64,000 bases of DNA. Origin: Flavobacteriales bacterium UBA7325. GTDB taxonomy: Bacteria > Bacteroidota > Bacteroidia > Flavobacteriales_D > Crocinitomicaceae. The stretch lies in assembly GCA_002471375.1 (NCBI GenBank), contig DKPV01000008.1:44271-108270 (forward strand). Direction: 5' to 3'. The notes under the pieces were generated by a model. It saw only the letters and a program-made list of their open reading frames with translations. It had not been told where the DNA came from and searched no databases. The position numbers and the translations under genes were made by a program. Shown piece after piece: positions 25,904-34,258 of this stretch. Every line of letters begins with the position of its first letter. Positions within the stretch are counted from its first letter, which is position 1.

Positions 25904-26485
25904 ATGATGACTACAAAAGAGCTAATACGTATTGCTACTGACATCACCGAGGAGAACATCTCTCAGGCTGAAAAGTGGATGCATAAATTGAGTGAAAATC
26001 AATTAAACTGGAGACCCAACCCAGGTATTTGGAGTGTTGCAGAAATTTTAGCTCATTTAAATTCATACTCGAAATACTATCACCCAGTTTTTAAAAGCAA
26101 GATTGATGGTACTCGATTTAGAAATGCGAAAGATGAATTTGTTAGTTCACCATTAGGTCGATCCGCATGGAAATCGATGAAATTAGGGAGGTTAAAAAAC
26201 GTTAAGCGAAAGTTTAAAGCACCGAAAAGTCAAAACCCAACGGTCGTACCTTCGCTTATAACCGGAAATGAAGCGGAAGAGTTTGTGAAAAACCAACGTG
26301 AATTACTCGATATTTTTGCCCTGGCACAGACTGTTAACATGAGGAAAGTAAAAATCCCTATTTCGATTTCAAAAATCGTCCGACTAAAATTAGGAGATGC
26401 GCTGTTATTCGTTGTCTATCACAACGAGAGACACATGCAACAGCTATCTAATTTAAAGAAAAGTCCAAATTTCCCCCGAAAGTAA
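25904..26485 (+). CDS. DinB-family protein
   Basis: The start is ATG 25904 or 25907; the promoter at 25865-25897 excludes the earlier ATG at 25838. The four-helix DinB fold is indicated by EKWMHKLSENQLNWRPNPG, VAEILAHLNSY with the first metal-ligand His, and the C-terminal YHNERHMQQL holding the remaining His pair. About 193 residues. DinB-like proteins bind a divalent metal, and some are thiol-dependent transferases; this one has no assigned substrate. Its stop overlaps the next ATG by one base. Confidence 0.87.
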   Translation: MMTTKELIRIATDITEENISQAEKWMHKLSENQLNWRPNPGIWSVAEILAHLNSYSKYYHPVFKSKIDGTRFRNAKDEFVSSPLGRSAWKSMKLGRLKNVKRKFKAPKSQNPTVVPSLITGNEAEEFVKNQRELLDIFALAQTVNMRKVKIPISISKIVRLKLGDALLFVVYHNERHMQQLSNLKKSPNFPRK

Positions 26486-27237
26486 TGTCAAAATTCAACG
26501 CATATTGTTTGGTCAGTATAGCTCCTGTTCGTGCAGCCGCGGCGGACGAATCTGAGATTGTGAGTCAATTGTTATTCGGTGAGATCATCGAAGTGCATGA
26601 TATCGATGTACCTTGGGCTCAAATTAAAATACTTTCTGATGGCTACGAAGGTTATATTGATCATAAACATCTTCGCAAACTATCTGACAACGAGGTCAAA
26701 CGATGGTCGGATGGTAATTCTTATTTGAGTCACCGCGAAGTACTTCTCTCAACACCATGGGGTAATCAACGAATTTCTCGTGGATCTTTCATTCCTGAGG
26801 AAATGGACTCATTCACAATTGGTCAAGATAGATTCGAGATACTAGAAAAGAGTCAAGAAAACTTTACCACACTATACGAATACGCTGAAAATTACATCAA
26901 CACCCCATACCTTTGGGGAGGTAAATCAGTCTACGGAATTGACTGTTCAGGAATCACTCAAGTGATCTATCGATTGTTTGGCTGGAATCTTCCCCGGGAC
27001 GCATCAAAGCAAGTCGATCATGGACAGTTAGTTAGTTTTGAAGACATACAATCAGGAGACCTCGCATACTTCAATAATTCTAAAGGGATTTCGACTCATG
27101 TTGGTATTCTTGATGGCATAGGAAACATTATCCATGCTAGTGGTCATATCCGAAAAGATCGGCTAACAGCCGAGGGAATAATTCATGCGGAGTCGGGAAT
27201 TTTAACCCACAAATTACATGTGGTAAAAAGGATGTAA
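26485..27237 (+). CDS. NlpC/P60 peptidoglycan endopeptidase with SH3-like domain
   Basis: Residues about 1-70 form a bacterial SH3-like domain (LFGEIIEVHDIDVPWAQIKI), a second SH3-like part follows, and residues about 130-250 are an NlpC/P60 domain. The catalytic Cys is in YGIDCSGITQVIY, the His in STHVGILDG and the third residue in IIHASGHIRKD. The arrangement matches gamma-D-glutamyl-L-diamino acid endopeptidases such as YkfC. No signal peptide is evident, so it may act on recycled muropeptides in the cytoplasm. Its start overlaps the DinB stop by one base. Confidence 0.92.
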   Translation: MSKFNAYCLVSIAPVRAAAADESEIVSQLLFGEIIEVHDIDVPWAQIKILSDGYEGYIDHKHLRKLSDNEVKRWSDGNSYLSHREVLLSTPWGNQRISRGSFIPEEMDSFTIGQDRFEILEKSQENFTTLYEYAENYINTPYLWGGKSVYGIDCSGITQVIYRLFGWNLPRDASKQVDHGQLVSFEDIQSGDLAYFNNSKGISTHVGILDGIGNIIHASGHIRKDRLTAEGIIHAESGILTHKLHVVKRM

Positions 27238-27301
27238 ATTCGTGTCAAACGGTATATACGAATAGGAAATTAATCATCATATTTGCACTAAATCTACTAG
27301 A

Positions 27302-28219
27302 ATGAAAATACTAATAACAGGAGGCGCAGGATTTATTGGAAGTAATTTATCAAAACGACTTGTTGATGATGGACATGATGTTGTTGTTTTAGACTCATTA
27401 CTTCGAGGCAATAAGTTAGAAAAAGAAACATTCGAAAAGATAAATTTTATCAAGGGTGATGTTAGAGATATTGACACAGTTGTGAATGCATCAAAAGGTT
27501 GCGACTTGATTTTTCATTTTGCTGCAGTTCTTGGTGTTGATATTGTTGCTGACAATCCTGTTGAAACAATGGATGTTGAGGTCATCGGAACTCGAAATAT
27601 TGTTCACGCAGCTGAGGTAAATAATATTAAAAAAATAATGTACGCCTCAACAAGTGGAATCTATGGTCATTCGGCTATTGAATCTGCATTGACGGAGGAA
27701 GTCCTAGTTGATCCACGCACATCTTATGCGATGGCAAAGCGATACAATGAGATCTACTTAGCATCACACTTTGAGGAAAAAGGTTTAAACGTTGTTTCTC
27801 TAAGATTTTTTAATGTTTACGGATGGAATCAAGATAATAGAATGGTGATTCCTCTCTTCTTTGAGCAAGCATTGGCAGGTAACAACATCACTGTTTTTGG
27901 AACAGGAAAACAGACTAGAGACTTCACCTACATTGACGACACAGTAGAAGCTTGTGTTCGCTTGATGGGAATTACGGGATGTCACATTGTAAATATTGCA
28001 AATGAAGCGGAGTGGTGTATCATCGATGTTGCAGATCGCATCAAGGAGATCACGAACTCAAACTCAGACGTAACATTTATTGAAGCACCTAAGAAACGTT
28101 ACGATTATGAAGTAGAGCGCCGAGTAGGAAGCTCTAAAAAACTAGTTGATCTAACTGGATATAAGCCTGATACTGCACTTACAGACGGATTAAAAAACAT
28201 ATTCAAACGAAATTATTAG
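27302..28219 (+). CDS. NAD-dependent nucleotide-sugar epimerase/dehydratase
   Basis: The 305-residue extended SDR protein has the nucleotide-binding motif ITGGAGFIGSNLSKRL, FHFAAVLGVD, and the catalytic triad with STSGIYG and YAMAKRYNE (YxxxK). It resembles UDP-glucose 4-epimerase and the related UDP-glucuronate decarboxylase group. The GVDIVADNP loop and RTSYAMAK are typical of sugar-nucleotide enzymes for surface glycans. The exact sugar cannot be assigned. glyA starts 6 bases after its stop codon, a likely shared transcript. Confidence 0.9.
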   Translation: MKILITGGAGFIGSNLSKRLVDDGHDVVVLDSLLRGNKLEKETFEKINFIKGDVRDIDTVVNASKGCDLIFHFAAVLGVDIVADNPVETMDVEVIGTRNIVHAAEVNNIKKIMYASTSGIYGHSAIESALTEEVLVDPRTSYAMAKRYNEIYLASHFEEKGLNVVSLRFFNVYGWNQDNRMVIPLFFEQALAGNNITVFGTGKQTRDFTYIDDTVEACVRLMGITGCHIVNIANEAEWCIIDVADRIKEITNSNSDVTFIEAPKKRYDYEVERRVGSSKKLVDLTGYKPDTALTDGLKNIFKRNY

Positions 28220-28225
28220 AATCGA

Positions 28226-29497
28226 ATGCCAAGAGATCAAAAAATCTTCGACTTAATTGACGCAGAGAAAGAACGTCAAGTTAACGGTATTGAACTTATC
28301 GCATCAGAAAACTTTGTTAGCGAAGAAGTAATGGAAGCAATGGGAAGTGTACTTACCAATAAGTATGCTGAAGGACTTCCAGGTAAAAGATATTATGGTG
28401 GATGTGAGATCGTGGATCAAGTTGAGACTCTCGCAATCGAACGACTCAAAGAACTCTTTGGAGCTGAATGGGCCAATGTTCAACCTCACTCAGGTGCCTC
28501 TGCAAACACTGCTGTATTGATGGCCTGCCTTAAACCAGGTGATAAAATTCTTGGATTCGACCTGTCTCATGGTGGACATTTATCTCATGGGTCTCCGGTA
28601 AACTTATCTGGAAAGCTTTATGAACCTCACTTTTATGGTGTAAATAAGGAAACGGGGCGCGTGGATTACGATCAAATGGAAGCTGTTGCTCTTGAGGAGA
28701 ATCCGAAGTTGATTATTTGTGGAGCATCTGCCTATTCTCGTGATTGGGATTATGCAAGAATTCGAAAAATAGCTGATCAAGTTGGTGCATTAATTCTAGC
28801 GGATATTTCTCATCCTGCTGGAATGATAGCTGCTGGCCTTCTCAATAACCCAATGGAGCACTGTCATATTGTTACAACAACCACTCATAAAACACTACGT
28901 GGACCGAGAGGAGGAGTAATTATGTTAGGTGAAAACTTCGACAATCCATTCGGTTTAAAATGGAAAAATGGCAATTTAAAATCTATGGCTGCCTTACTTG
29001 ACGCTGCGGTATTCCCGGGAACTCAAGGTGGACCTTTAGAGCACGTAATCGCCGCGAAAGCTATCGCTTTTGGCGAAGCACTATCTGATAATTACAAATC
29101 ATATATGAAGCAAACTAAAGAGAATGCTTCAATCATGGCCGATGAGTTTATTAAACGTGGGTATGCTGTAATATCTGGAGGTACAGATAATCATTCGATG
29201 CTTATTGACCTTCGATCAAAAGGTGTTACTGGAAAAGACGCCGAAAATACTTTGGTTCTTGCTGACATTACTGTTAATAAGAACATGGTTCCATTTGATA
29301 CAGAATCACCGTTTGTAACTTCTGGAATGCGTGTTGGAACATCAGCCATCACCACTCGTGGAGTTAACGCTAATGAGATACCTACAATAGTTGGACTTGT
29401 TGATGAGGTCCTGAGTGACATTGAGAATAAGGATACTATAGAACGAGTTAGAGGAGAAGTCAACGATCTAATGGGTGGAAAGCCATTATTCCAGTAG
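28226..29497 (+). CDS. glyA: Serine hydroxymethyltransferase
   Basis: Full-length PLP enzyme of 423 residues. Diagnostic stretches are [37 protein letters not shown], the [12 protein letters not shown] loop and the lysine that binds PLP in [14 protein letters not shown]. It converts serine and tetrahydrofolate to glycine and methylene-tetrahydrofolate, supplying one-carbon units. The gene follows an epimerase gene by 6 bases. It converges with a dehydrogenase gene with 15 bases between. Confidence 0.98.
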   Translation: MPRDQKIFDLIDAEKERQVNGIELIASENFVSEEVMEAMGSVLTNKYAEGLPGKRYYGGCEIVDQVETLAIERLKELFGAEWANVQPHSGASANTAVLMACLKPGDKILGFDLSHGGHLSHGSPVNLSGKLYEPHFYGVNKETGRVDYDQMEAVALEENPKLIICGASAYSRDWDYARIRKIADQVGALILADISHPAGMIAAGLLNNPMEHCHIVTTTTHKTLRGPRGGVIMLGENFDNPFGLKWKNGNLKSMAALLDAAVFPGTQGGPLEHVIAAKAIAFGEALSDNYKSYMKQTKENASIMADEFIKRGYAVISGGTDNHSMLIDLRSKGVTGKDAENTLVLADITVNKNMVPFDTESPFVTSGMRVGTSAITTRGVNANEIPTIVGLVDEVLSDIENKDTIERVRGEVNDLMGGKPLFQ

Positions 29498-29512
29498 AGA
29501 TTTATCTAAATT

Positions 29513-30301
29513 CTATTTCTGTTTTTTAATAACCTTCCAGAACATTTTTGGGAAGAAACGCTTAAGCGTAACCGCTTTTATTTCCTTCTTCCCAATCAGT
29601 ACCTCTTTCTTGTCTTTTTGTACAGCTTTAATAAGTTGACGAACGCATTCTTCTGCCGACATCCCATTAGCTTGATTATCATCCATCACGCCGGTTGAAT
29701 TGCCTTCTTCGTTCAGTGCATTGACCGAAATTTGCGTGTTTATTTTACCAGGACATGCTATTGTCACTTTGATATTATTTGACTCCTCTTCGAGCATCAA
29801 GCTTTCATAAAACCCATGAAGCGCATGCTTTGAAGCACTATATGCACTTCTTAAGAAGAATCCAAATTTCCCAGCGATACTAGAAATGACAATGAAATGT
29901 CCTGATTTCTGCTTTTGAAAGATTGGTAAAATCGCTTTAGTAAGAGCAACATTACCAAAATAATTGACCTCCATTATTCTTCGATCAATTTCCAATGAAG
30001 TACTTGAAGCTTCTGAGCGTTGAGAAATTCCACCGTTATTAAATAGGGCATCAATTCTGCCGTACTTATCAGTAACAACTTTCACCAACTCATTGAATTT
30101 ACTTGAATCCCCCAAATCGAGAGGAAGTACTAGATGGTCATCGGGATTAGAAAGCTCAAGACGCAATGAATTTAACTTCTCTTCATTTCGTGCTGATAGA
30201 ATAATCTTAGCTCCCATCTTAGCGCATTGTCGAACCATCTCAACTCCAAGCCCAGAAGAAGCCCCTGTAATCCAAATAACCTTATTCGCCAGTGTACTCA
30301 T
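29513..30301 (-). CDS. Short-chain dehydrogenase/reductase
   Basis: ATG 30301 gives MSTLANKVIWITGASSGLG; the longer frame begins with TTG. The classical SDR motifs are complete: TGASSGLG for cofactor, NNGGIS, the catalytic Ser in VISSIAGK and YSASKHALHG (YxxxK). The Arg in LSARNEEKL suggests NADP preference. At 262 residues it resembles DHRS7-like or oxidoreductase-type SDRs with a C-terminal extension (KRFFPKMFWKVIKKQ). Substrate unknown. Confidence 0.92.
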   Translation of the reverse strand: MSTLANKVIWITGASSGLGVEMVRQCAKMGAKIILSARNEEKLNSLRLELSNPDDHLVLPLDLGDSSKFNELVKVVTDKYGRIDALFNNGGISQRSEASSTSLEIDRRIMEVNYFGNVALTKAILPIFQKQKSGHFIVISSIAGKFGFFLRSAYSASKHALHGFYESLMLEEESNNIKVTIACPGKINTQISVNALNEEGNSTGVMDDNQANGMSAEECVRQLIKAVQKDKKEVLIGKKEIKAVTLKRFFPKMFWKVIKKQK

Positions 30302-30344
30302 GTTCAAATATACTTATTAGCCCTATTCAATAATTAGAGCGAAA

Positions 30345-30378
30345 ATAAAAAGTCCCGCTTCAATTATGAAGCGGGACT
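30345..30378 (-). terminator. Terminator of the 30398-30817 gene
   Basis: A perfect 12-base stem (30351-30362 with 30367-30378) with a 4-base loop, followed on the minus strand by TTTTTATTTT. It lies 20 bases after the stop codon. Confidence 0.92.
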
Positions 30379-30397
30379 CAAATTATTTTATGTCATC

Positions 30398-30817
30398 TTA
30401 AATACCATCTGGTAGCGTGACTTCTTTGTATTCTTTTTGTTTTGGCTTAAGCGTCTCAATAAAGACTACTTTAAACTTCTCTCGATCTGTATCATAAATC
30501 ATCTCTGATATTCCATTTACGATAGTTGGAGATTTTTTCTCAGAATTGTAGAATTTCTTTTCCATCAGTTCGTATGTGTCATCTTGGAATTGCTTGAAAA
30601 CAGAGATAATAAATCCGTTCTCTACACGCGCTTTACCTGAGATACAGTAAGAACTTCCATCCTCGAAGAATGATAATATTACGTTTCTGTGCATATCATC
30701 TGCAACAGAGTAAGCACCTCTTTCATCAAATGCCTTCTGTATACGAGTGAAACAATCTTGTCCGCTTGCCGAAAGTGATATGATCGCTACACAAATTACT
30801 AGTAAACTTTTTTTCAT
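30398..30817 (-). CDS. Secreted protein, 139 residues, unknown function
   Basis: A signal peptide (MKKSLLVICVAIISLSASGQ) precedes a domain of about 120 residues, probably alpha plus beta, with VILSFFEDGSSYCISGKARV and VNGISEMIYDTDREKFKVVF. A strong terminator follows. A TATATTTG box lies 35 bases before the ATG. No family recognised. Confidence 0.75.
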   Translation of the reverse strand: MKKSLLVICVAIISLSASGQDCFTRIQKAFDERGAYSVADDMHRNVILSFFEDGSSYCISGKARVENGFIISVFKQFQDDTYELMEKKFYNSEKKSPTIVNGISEMIYDTDREKFKVVFIETLKPKQKEYKEVTLPDGI

Positions 30818-30928
30818 AGTTTGTTTTGTTTTTGAGCCTTTGCTCGAGTTTCAAATATAGCAAGATTGATTGACTTTTTCTGCCCCGCTATTAAGATTCT
30901 CTTTATTTTTGAAGAAAACCAATTTTCA

Positions 30929-31498
30929 ATGAATGAAAATCAAATAGCAGACCATTTTTCCGAAGCAGCGGAAATTTTGCAATTATTTAACACTTCAGAG
31001 AATCATGTTAAGATCGCAGAAGCGGGTAAAATCATGGTTCAAGCGTTAAAAAACGGTGGTAAAATCATTAGTTGTGGAAATGGCGGATCGATGTCCGATG
31101 CAATGCATTTTGCCGAAGAACTTTCTGGTAGATTTAGAGATCACAGAGATTCAATCGCAGCTGTTTCAATTTCAGATCCAAGCCATATCACCTGTGTAGG
31201 TAACGACTATGGATTTGAATATATCTTTTCGCGATACGTGGAGGGATTAGGAAATGAAAATGACGTTTTACTCGGAATATCTACAAGCGGAAATTCCAAA
31301 AATGTAATCAATGCTATTGAAGCCGCCCGTATTAAAAACATGAAGGTGATTACATTAACTGGTAAATCTGGTGGTCTGATGGCAGATATAAGTGATGTCG
31401 AAATTAGAGCACCCAAATCTAAATTTGCAGATCGAGCTCAAGAAATTCATATTAAGGTAATTCATGCTTTGATCGGATTCATTGAAAATAATATCTAG
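30929..31498 (+). CDS. gmhA: Phosphoheptose isomerase (sedoheptulose 7-phosphate isomerase)
   Basis: ATG 30929 gives [17 protein letters not shown], the usual GmhA start; the longer frame at 30866 lacks homology. SIS-domain signatures are [39 protein letters not shown] and [16 protein letters not shown]. GmhA makes D-glycero-manno-heptose 7-phosphate, the first step toward LPS inner-core heptose. At 189 residues it has the standard length. No other heptose genes are in the window. A TATTTTTG box lies at 30904-30911. Confidence 0.95.
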   Translation: MNENQIADHFSEAAEILQLFNTSENHVKIAEAGKIMVQALKNGGKIISCGNGGSMSDAMHFAEELSGRFRDHRDSIAAVSISDPSHITCVGNDYGFEYIFSRYVEGLGNENDVLLGISTSGNSKNVINAIEAARIKNMKVITLTGKSGGLMADISDVEIRAPKSKFADRAQEIHIKVIHALIGFIENNI

Positions 31499-31526
31499 GA
31501 GGAAGTCTTAGAGCAAATGAAAACAC

Positions 31527-31534
31527 TATCTTTG
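31527..31534 (+). promoter_or_regulatory. Perfect TAnnTTTG box before the TerB-like gene
   Basis: TATCTTTG, 20 bases before ATG 31555. The upstream element is poor (TCTT, 17 bases away). Confidence 0.4.
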
Positions 31535-31554
31535 CCACGAAATTTAAGCACAAC

Positions 31555-31977
31555 ATGGGAACAATAGCACAATTATTTGAGTCGGGACAGCAAAGCGCAG
31601 ACAAAGGACATTTCAGAAACCTAGTAATGCTCGCTCGTGTAGACGGAAGAGTTGATGAAGCGGAAGCTAAGTTGCTAGCGCGTATTGCTACTCGTTTATC
31701 ACTTACCAACGAGCAAGTCATTGAGATTATGGGAAGCCCTACCTCTTATGCGATGATCCCGCCAATTTCAAAAGTACAGCGTTACGAGCAATTCGTGCAG
31801 TTCGTTGAAATGATTTGCATTGACGGAAATGTTGACCCCTCAGAAGACAAGCTCGTACATAAGTATGGAGTTGCTTTGGGAATTGACGAAGAACACATCG
31901 ATGGACTTTACACGACAGTACTAGAAAAAGTTATCTCTGGCGAGTCTAGAGGTGACATCGTTGACTCAATCGTTTAA
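31555..31977 (+). CDS. TerB-family protein
   Basis: The 140-residue helical protein matches the TerB/DjlA N-terminal fold: FRNLVMLARVDGRVDEAEAK and a second similar unit FVEMICIDGNVDPSEDKLV, each with an Asp-rich loop of the kind that binds metal in TerB. The role of stand-alone TerB proteins is not settled; tellurite-resistance labels are historical. The gene is single, with a good -7 box upstream. Confidence 0.85.
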   Translation: MGTIAQLFESGQQSADKGHFRNLVMLARVDGRVDEAEAKLLARIATRLSLTNEQVIEIMGSPTSYAMIPPISKVQRYEQFVQFVEMICIDGNVDPSEDKLVHKYGVALGIDEEHIDGLYTTVLEKVISGESRGDIVDSIV

Positions 31978-32162
31978 GAGTTTCAACTTACTACAAAGCT
32001 CATTCTTCCAACAATTTAAATGATTTCGGTTCCAAGAAACCTTTATCATTGGTCACATGCGTGATTTTAATGATAACTTGTGGATAACTCCCCTTTTTCA
32101 TTATAAATTTATCGCCAACAACATTCATTATTTAATTAATTTTGTTGCTTACTGATTTATCA

Positions 32163-32618
32163 ATGATTCAAGAAGAATTACAAGGTACAGTTAAGGACAT
32201 CTTTTCTGCATATTTAGAAAAGAACGGGCACCGGAAAACTCCGGAACGTTTCGCTATACTTGCTGAAATCTATAACTATTCAGGACACTTCGATATAGAA
32301 ACTTTATATGTCGAAATGAAGAATCAAAACTATCGCGTTTCTCGTGCGACTCTTTACAACACAATTGAATTATTGTTGGCATGTAATCTAGTCCGTAAAC
32401 ACCAATTCGGTAAAAATATCGCCCAGTTTGAAAAGGCACATGCGTCGAAACAACATGATCATGTTATTCTTACTGACACGGGCGAACTTCTGGAATTTTG
32501 TGATCCGAGGATTCAAACAATAAAAGCGACAATAGAAGATATATTTGACATCGATATTCAGCATCACTCACTTTACTTCTATGGTGTTCGTAAAGAAAAC
32601 AAACCAGAAAATAAATAA
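32163..32618 (+). CDS. Fur-family transcriptional regulator
   Basis: ATG 32163 is chosen over the TTG at 32142. The winged helix ([40 protein letters not shown]) is followed by the dimer domain with [15 protein letters not shown] and EFCDPRIQ. The C-terminal metal site is reduced compared with classic Fur, with no CxxC pairs; the group is closest to Fur-like proteins of Bacteroidota. It probably represses metal uptake genes. It starts a run with a STAS protein and purA. Confidence 0.9.
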   Translation: MIQEELQGTVKDIFSAYLEKNGHRKTPERFAILAEIYNYSGHFDIETLYVEMKNQNYRVSRATLYNTIELLLACNLVRKHQFGKNIAQFEKAHASKQHDHVILTDTGELLEFCDPRIQTIKATIEDIFDIDIQHHSLYFYGVRKENKPENK

Positions 32619-32627
32619 TCTAGAGAA

Positions 32628-32975
32628 TTGAGTTTAGCACATAACATATCTATTCAAGACCCAGTAATTATTTATAGGCTCGTTGGTAAAATCACTTCTG
32701 AAGAGGACTACCAAGAGCTTGAACAAGTCGTTTTCGATCATCTCAACCAAAATTACTACAGAATAATATTTGACCTTCAAGAATTAACTCATACAAATTC
32801 CTCTGGTATTGGATTTTTCATGCGCACGCTGACAAAATCACGCATCATGGGAGGAGAGCTGGTTCTGATTAATATCAACGGCAACGTTGAGAAGGTTTTT
32901 GGCATAGCAAAATTAAATCAAGTCTATACTATCTGTGAAAACGAAACAGCTGGTATCAATTATTTTAATTCATAA
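32628..32975 (+). CDS. STAS-domain protein (anti-sigma-factor-antagonist type)
   Basis: The frame begins at TTG 32628, 9 bases after the Fur stop; no ATG is available before the domain. The 115-residue protein is a single STAS domain with IYRLVGKITSEEDYQELEQV, the phosphorylatable serine loop LTHTNSSGIGFFMR and VFGIAKLNQVYTICENE. Such proteins bind and release anti-sigma kinases or organise signalling complexes. No cognate kinase is nearby. purA begins 2 bases after its stop codon. Confidence 0.88.
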   Translation: MSLAHNISIQDPVIIYRLVGKITSEEDYQELEQVVFDHLNQNYYRIIFDLQELTHTNSSGIGFFMRTLTKSRIMGGELVLININGNVEKVFGIAKLNQVYTICENETAGINYFNS

Positions 32976-32977
32976 AA

Positions 32978-34258
32978 ATGAAAGTAGACGTATTACTCGG
33001 TTTACAATGGGGTGACGAAGGAAAAGGAAAAATCGTAGATGTACTAACACCACAATACGACATTATTGCTCGTTTCCAAGGTGGGCCTAATGCTGGTCAC
33101 ACACTTGAGTTTGAAGGAATAAAACACGTACTTCACACGATTCCATCCGGAATCTTTCGTGATGGTGTAATTAACTTGATTGGAAATGGAGTCGTTATCG
33201 ATCCTGTTATTTTTCAGCAAGAGTTAGATAAATTGGCACCTTACAACCTTGATATCAAATCAAGACTTGTAATTTCAAAGAAGGCTCACCTTATTCTTCC
33301 AACGCACCGGTTATTAGATGCTGCTTCAGAGGCGGCAAAAGGAAAAGATAAAATTGGATCCACGCTGAAAGGAATCGGTCCAACTTACATGGACAAGACA
33401 GGAAGAAATGGCCTTAGAGTTGGAGATATTTATTCTCCGAACTTCAAAGAGAAATACACTTCTCTTGTTAACAAGCACAAAAATATCCTTAATCATTTCG
33501 ATGATTTCGAGTATAATCTGGGTGAACTAGAAGGTCCATGGCTAGCTGCGGTTGAGAAGCTAAAAGAGCTTCCAGCTATTGATAGCGAGCAATACATCAA
33601 TGACGCTATGAAAAATGGCAAAAAGATACTTGCTGAAGGTGCTCAAGGAACTATGCTTGACATTGATTTCGGAACGTATCCATTTGTTACTTCCTCAAAC
33701 ACGGTAACAGCGGGTACTTGCACCGGACTTGGAGTTGCACCTACTAAAATTGGTGATGTTATAGGAATCTTCAAAGCATACTGTACGAGAGTTGGTAGTG
33801 GACCATTCCCAACTGAATTAGAAGATGAAGTTGGAGAAGAAATCAGAAAATCAGGATCAGAATTTGGAGCTACAACAGGGCGTCCGAGGCGTTGTGGTTG
33901 GATTGATTTACCTCAGTTGAAGTATGCTATCATGATTAATGGAGTAACAAAACTTTCAATGATGAAAGCTGATGTACTTGATGGTTTCGATACGATTAAA
34001 GCTTGTACGCATTATTTAATTGATGGCGAACGATACGATTACTTCCCATACGACGTTAGTGACGTTGAAGTTGTACCGGTGTATGAAGAAATTGAAGGTT
34101 GGAATAGTGACCTCACTACACTATCATCTTACAATGATGCGCCGGCGGCATTAAAGAACTACGTTGAATATTTGGAACGAAACTTGGAAGTTCCAATTAC
34201 CGTAGTATCTGTAGGTCCAGATAGATCTCAGACATTAAACAATAAAGTGCTCGCTTGA
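32978..34258 (+). CDS. purA: Adenylosuccinate synthetase
   Basis: Complete 426-residue enzyme with LLGLQWGDEGKGKIVD (P-loop), GGPNAGHTL, STLKGIGPTYMDK, the LAEGAQGTMLDIDFGTYPF loop and TGRPRRCGWIDLPQ. It joins IMP and aspartate with GTP to make adenylosuccinate, the first step from IMP to AMP. It begins 2 bases after the STAS gene. Its stop TGA overlaps a TTG start of the OstA-like gene, and a terminator-like hairpin lies just after, inside that next frame. Confidence 0.98.
   Translation: MKVDVLLGLQWGDEGKGKIVDVLTPQYDIIARFQGGPNAGHTLEFEGIKHVLHTIPSGIFRDGVINLIGNGVVIDPVIFQQELDKLAPYNLDIKSRLVISKKAHLILPTHRLLDAASEAAKGKDKIGSTLKGIGPTYMDKTGRNGLRVGDIYSPNFKEKYTSLVNKHKNILNHFDDFEYNLGELEGPWLAAVEKLKELPAIDSEQYINDAMKNGKKILAEGAQGTMLDIDFGTYPFVTSSNTVTAGTCTGLGVAPTKIGDVIGIFKAYCTRVGSGPFPTELEDEVGEEIRKSGSEFGATTGRPRRCGWIDLPQLKYAIMINGVTKLSMMKADVLDGFDTIKACTHYLIDGERYDYFPYDVSDVEVVPVYEEIEGWNSDLTTLSSYNDAPAALKNYVEYLERNLEVPITVVSVGPDRSQTLNNKVLA

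Noticed and set aside
32079..32087. Exact DnaA-box match (TGTGGATAA) between the TerB-like and Fur genes, as a replication origin
   Set aside because: Only one box was seen, without a box cluster, AT-rich unwinding region or neighbouring dnaA or dnaN. The position near rpmH (11 kb) is not enough.
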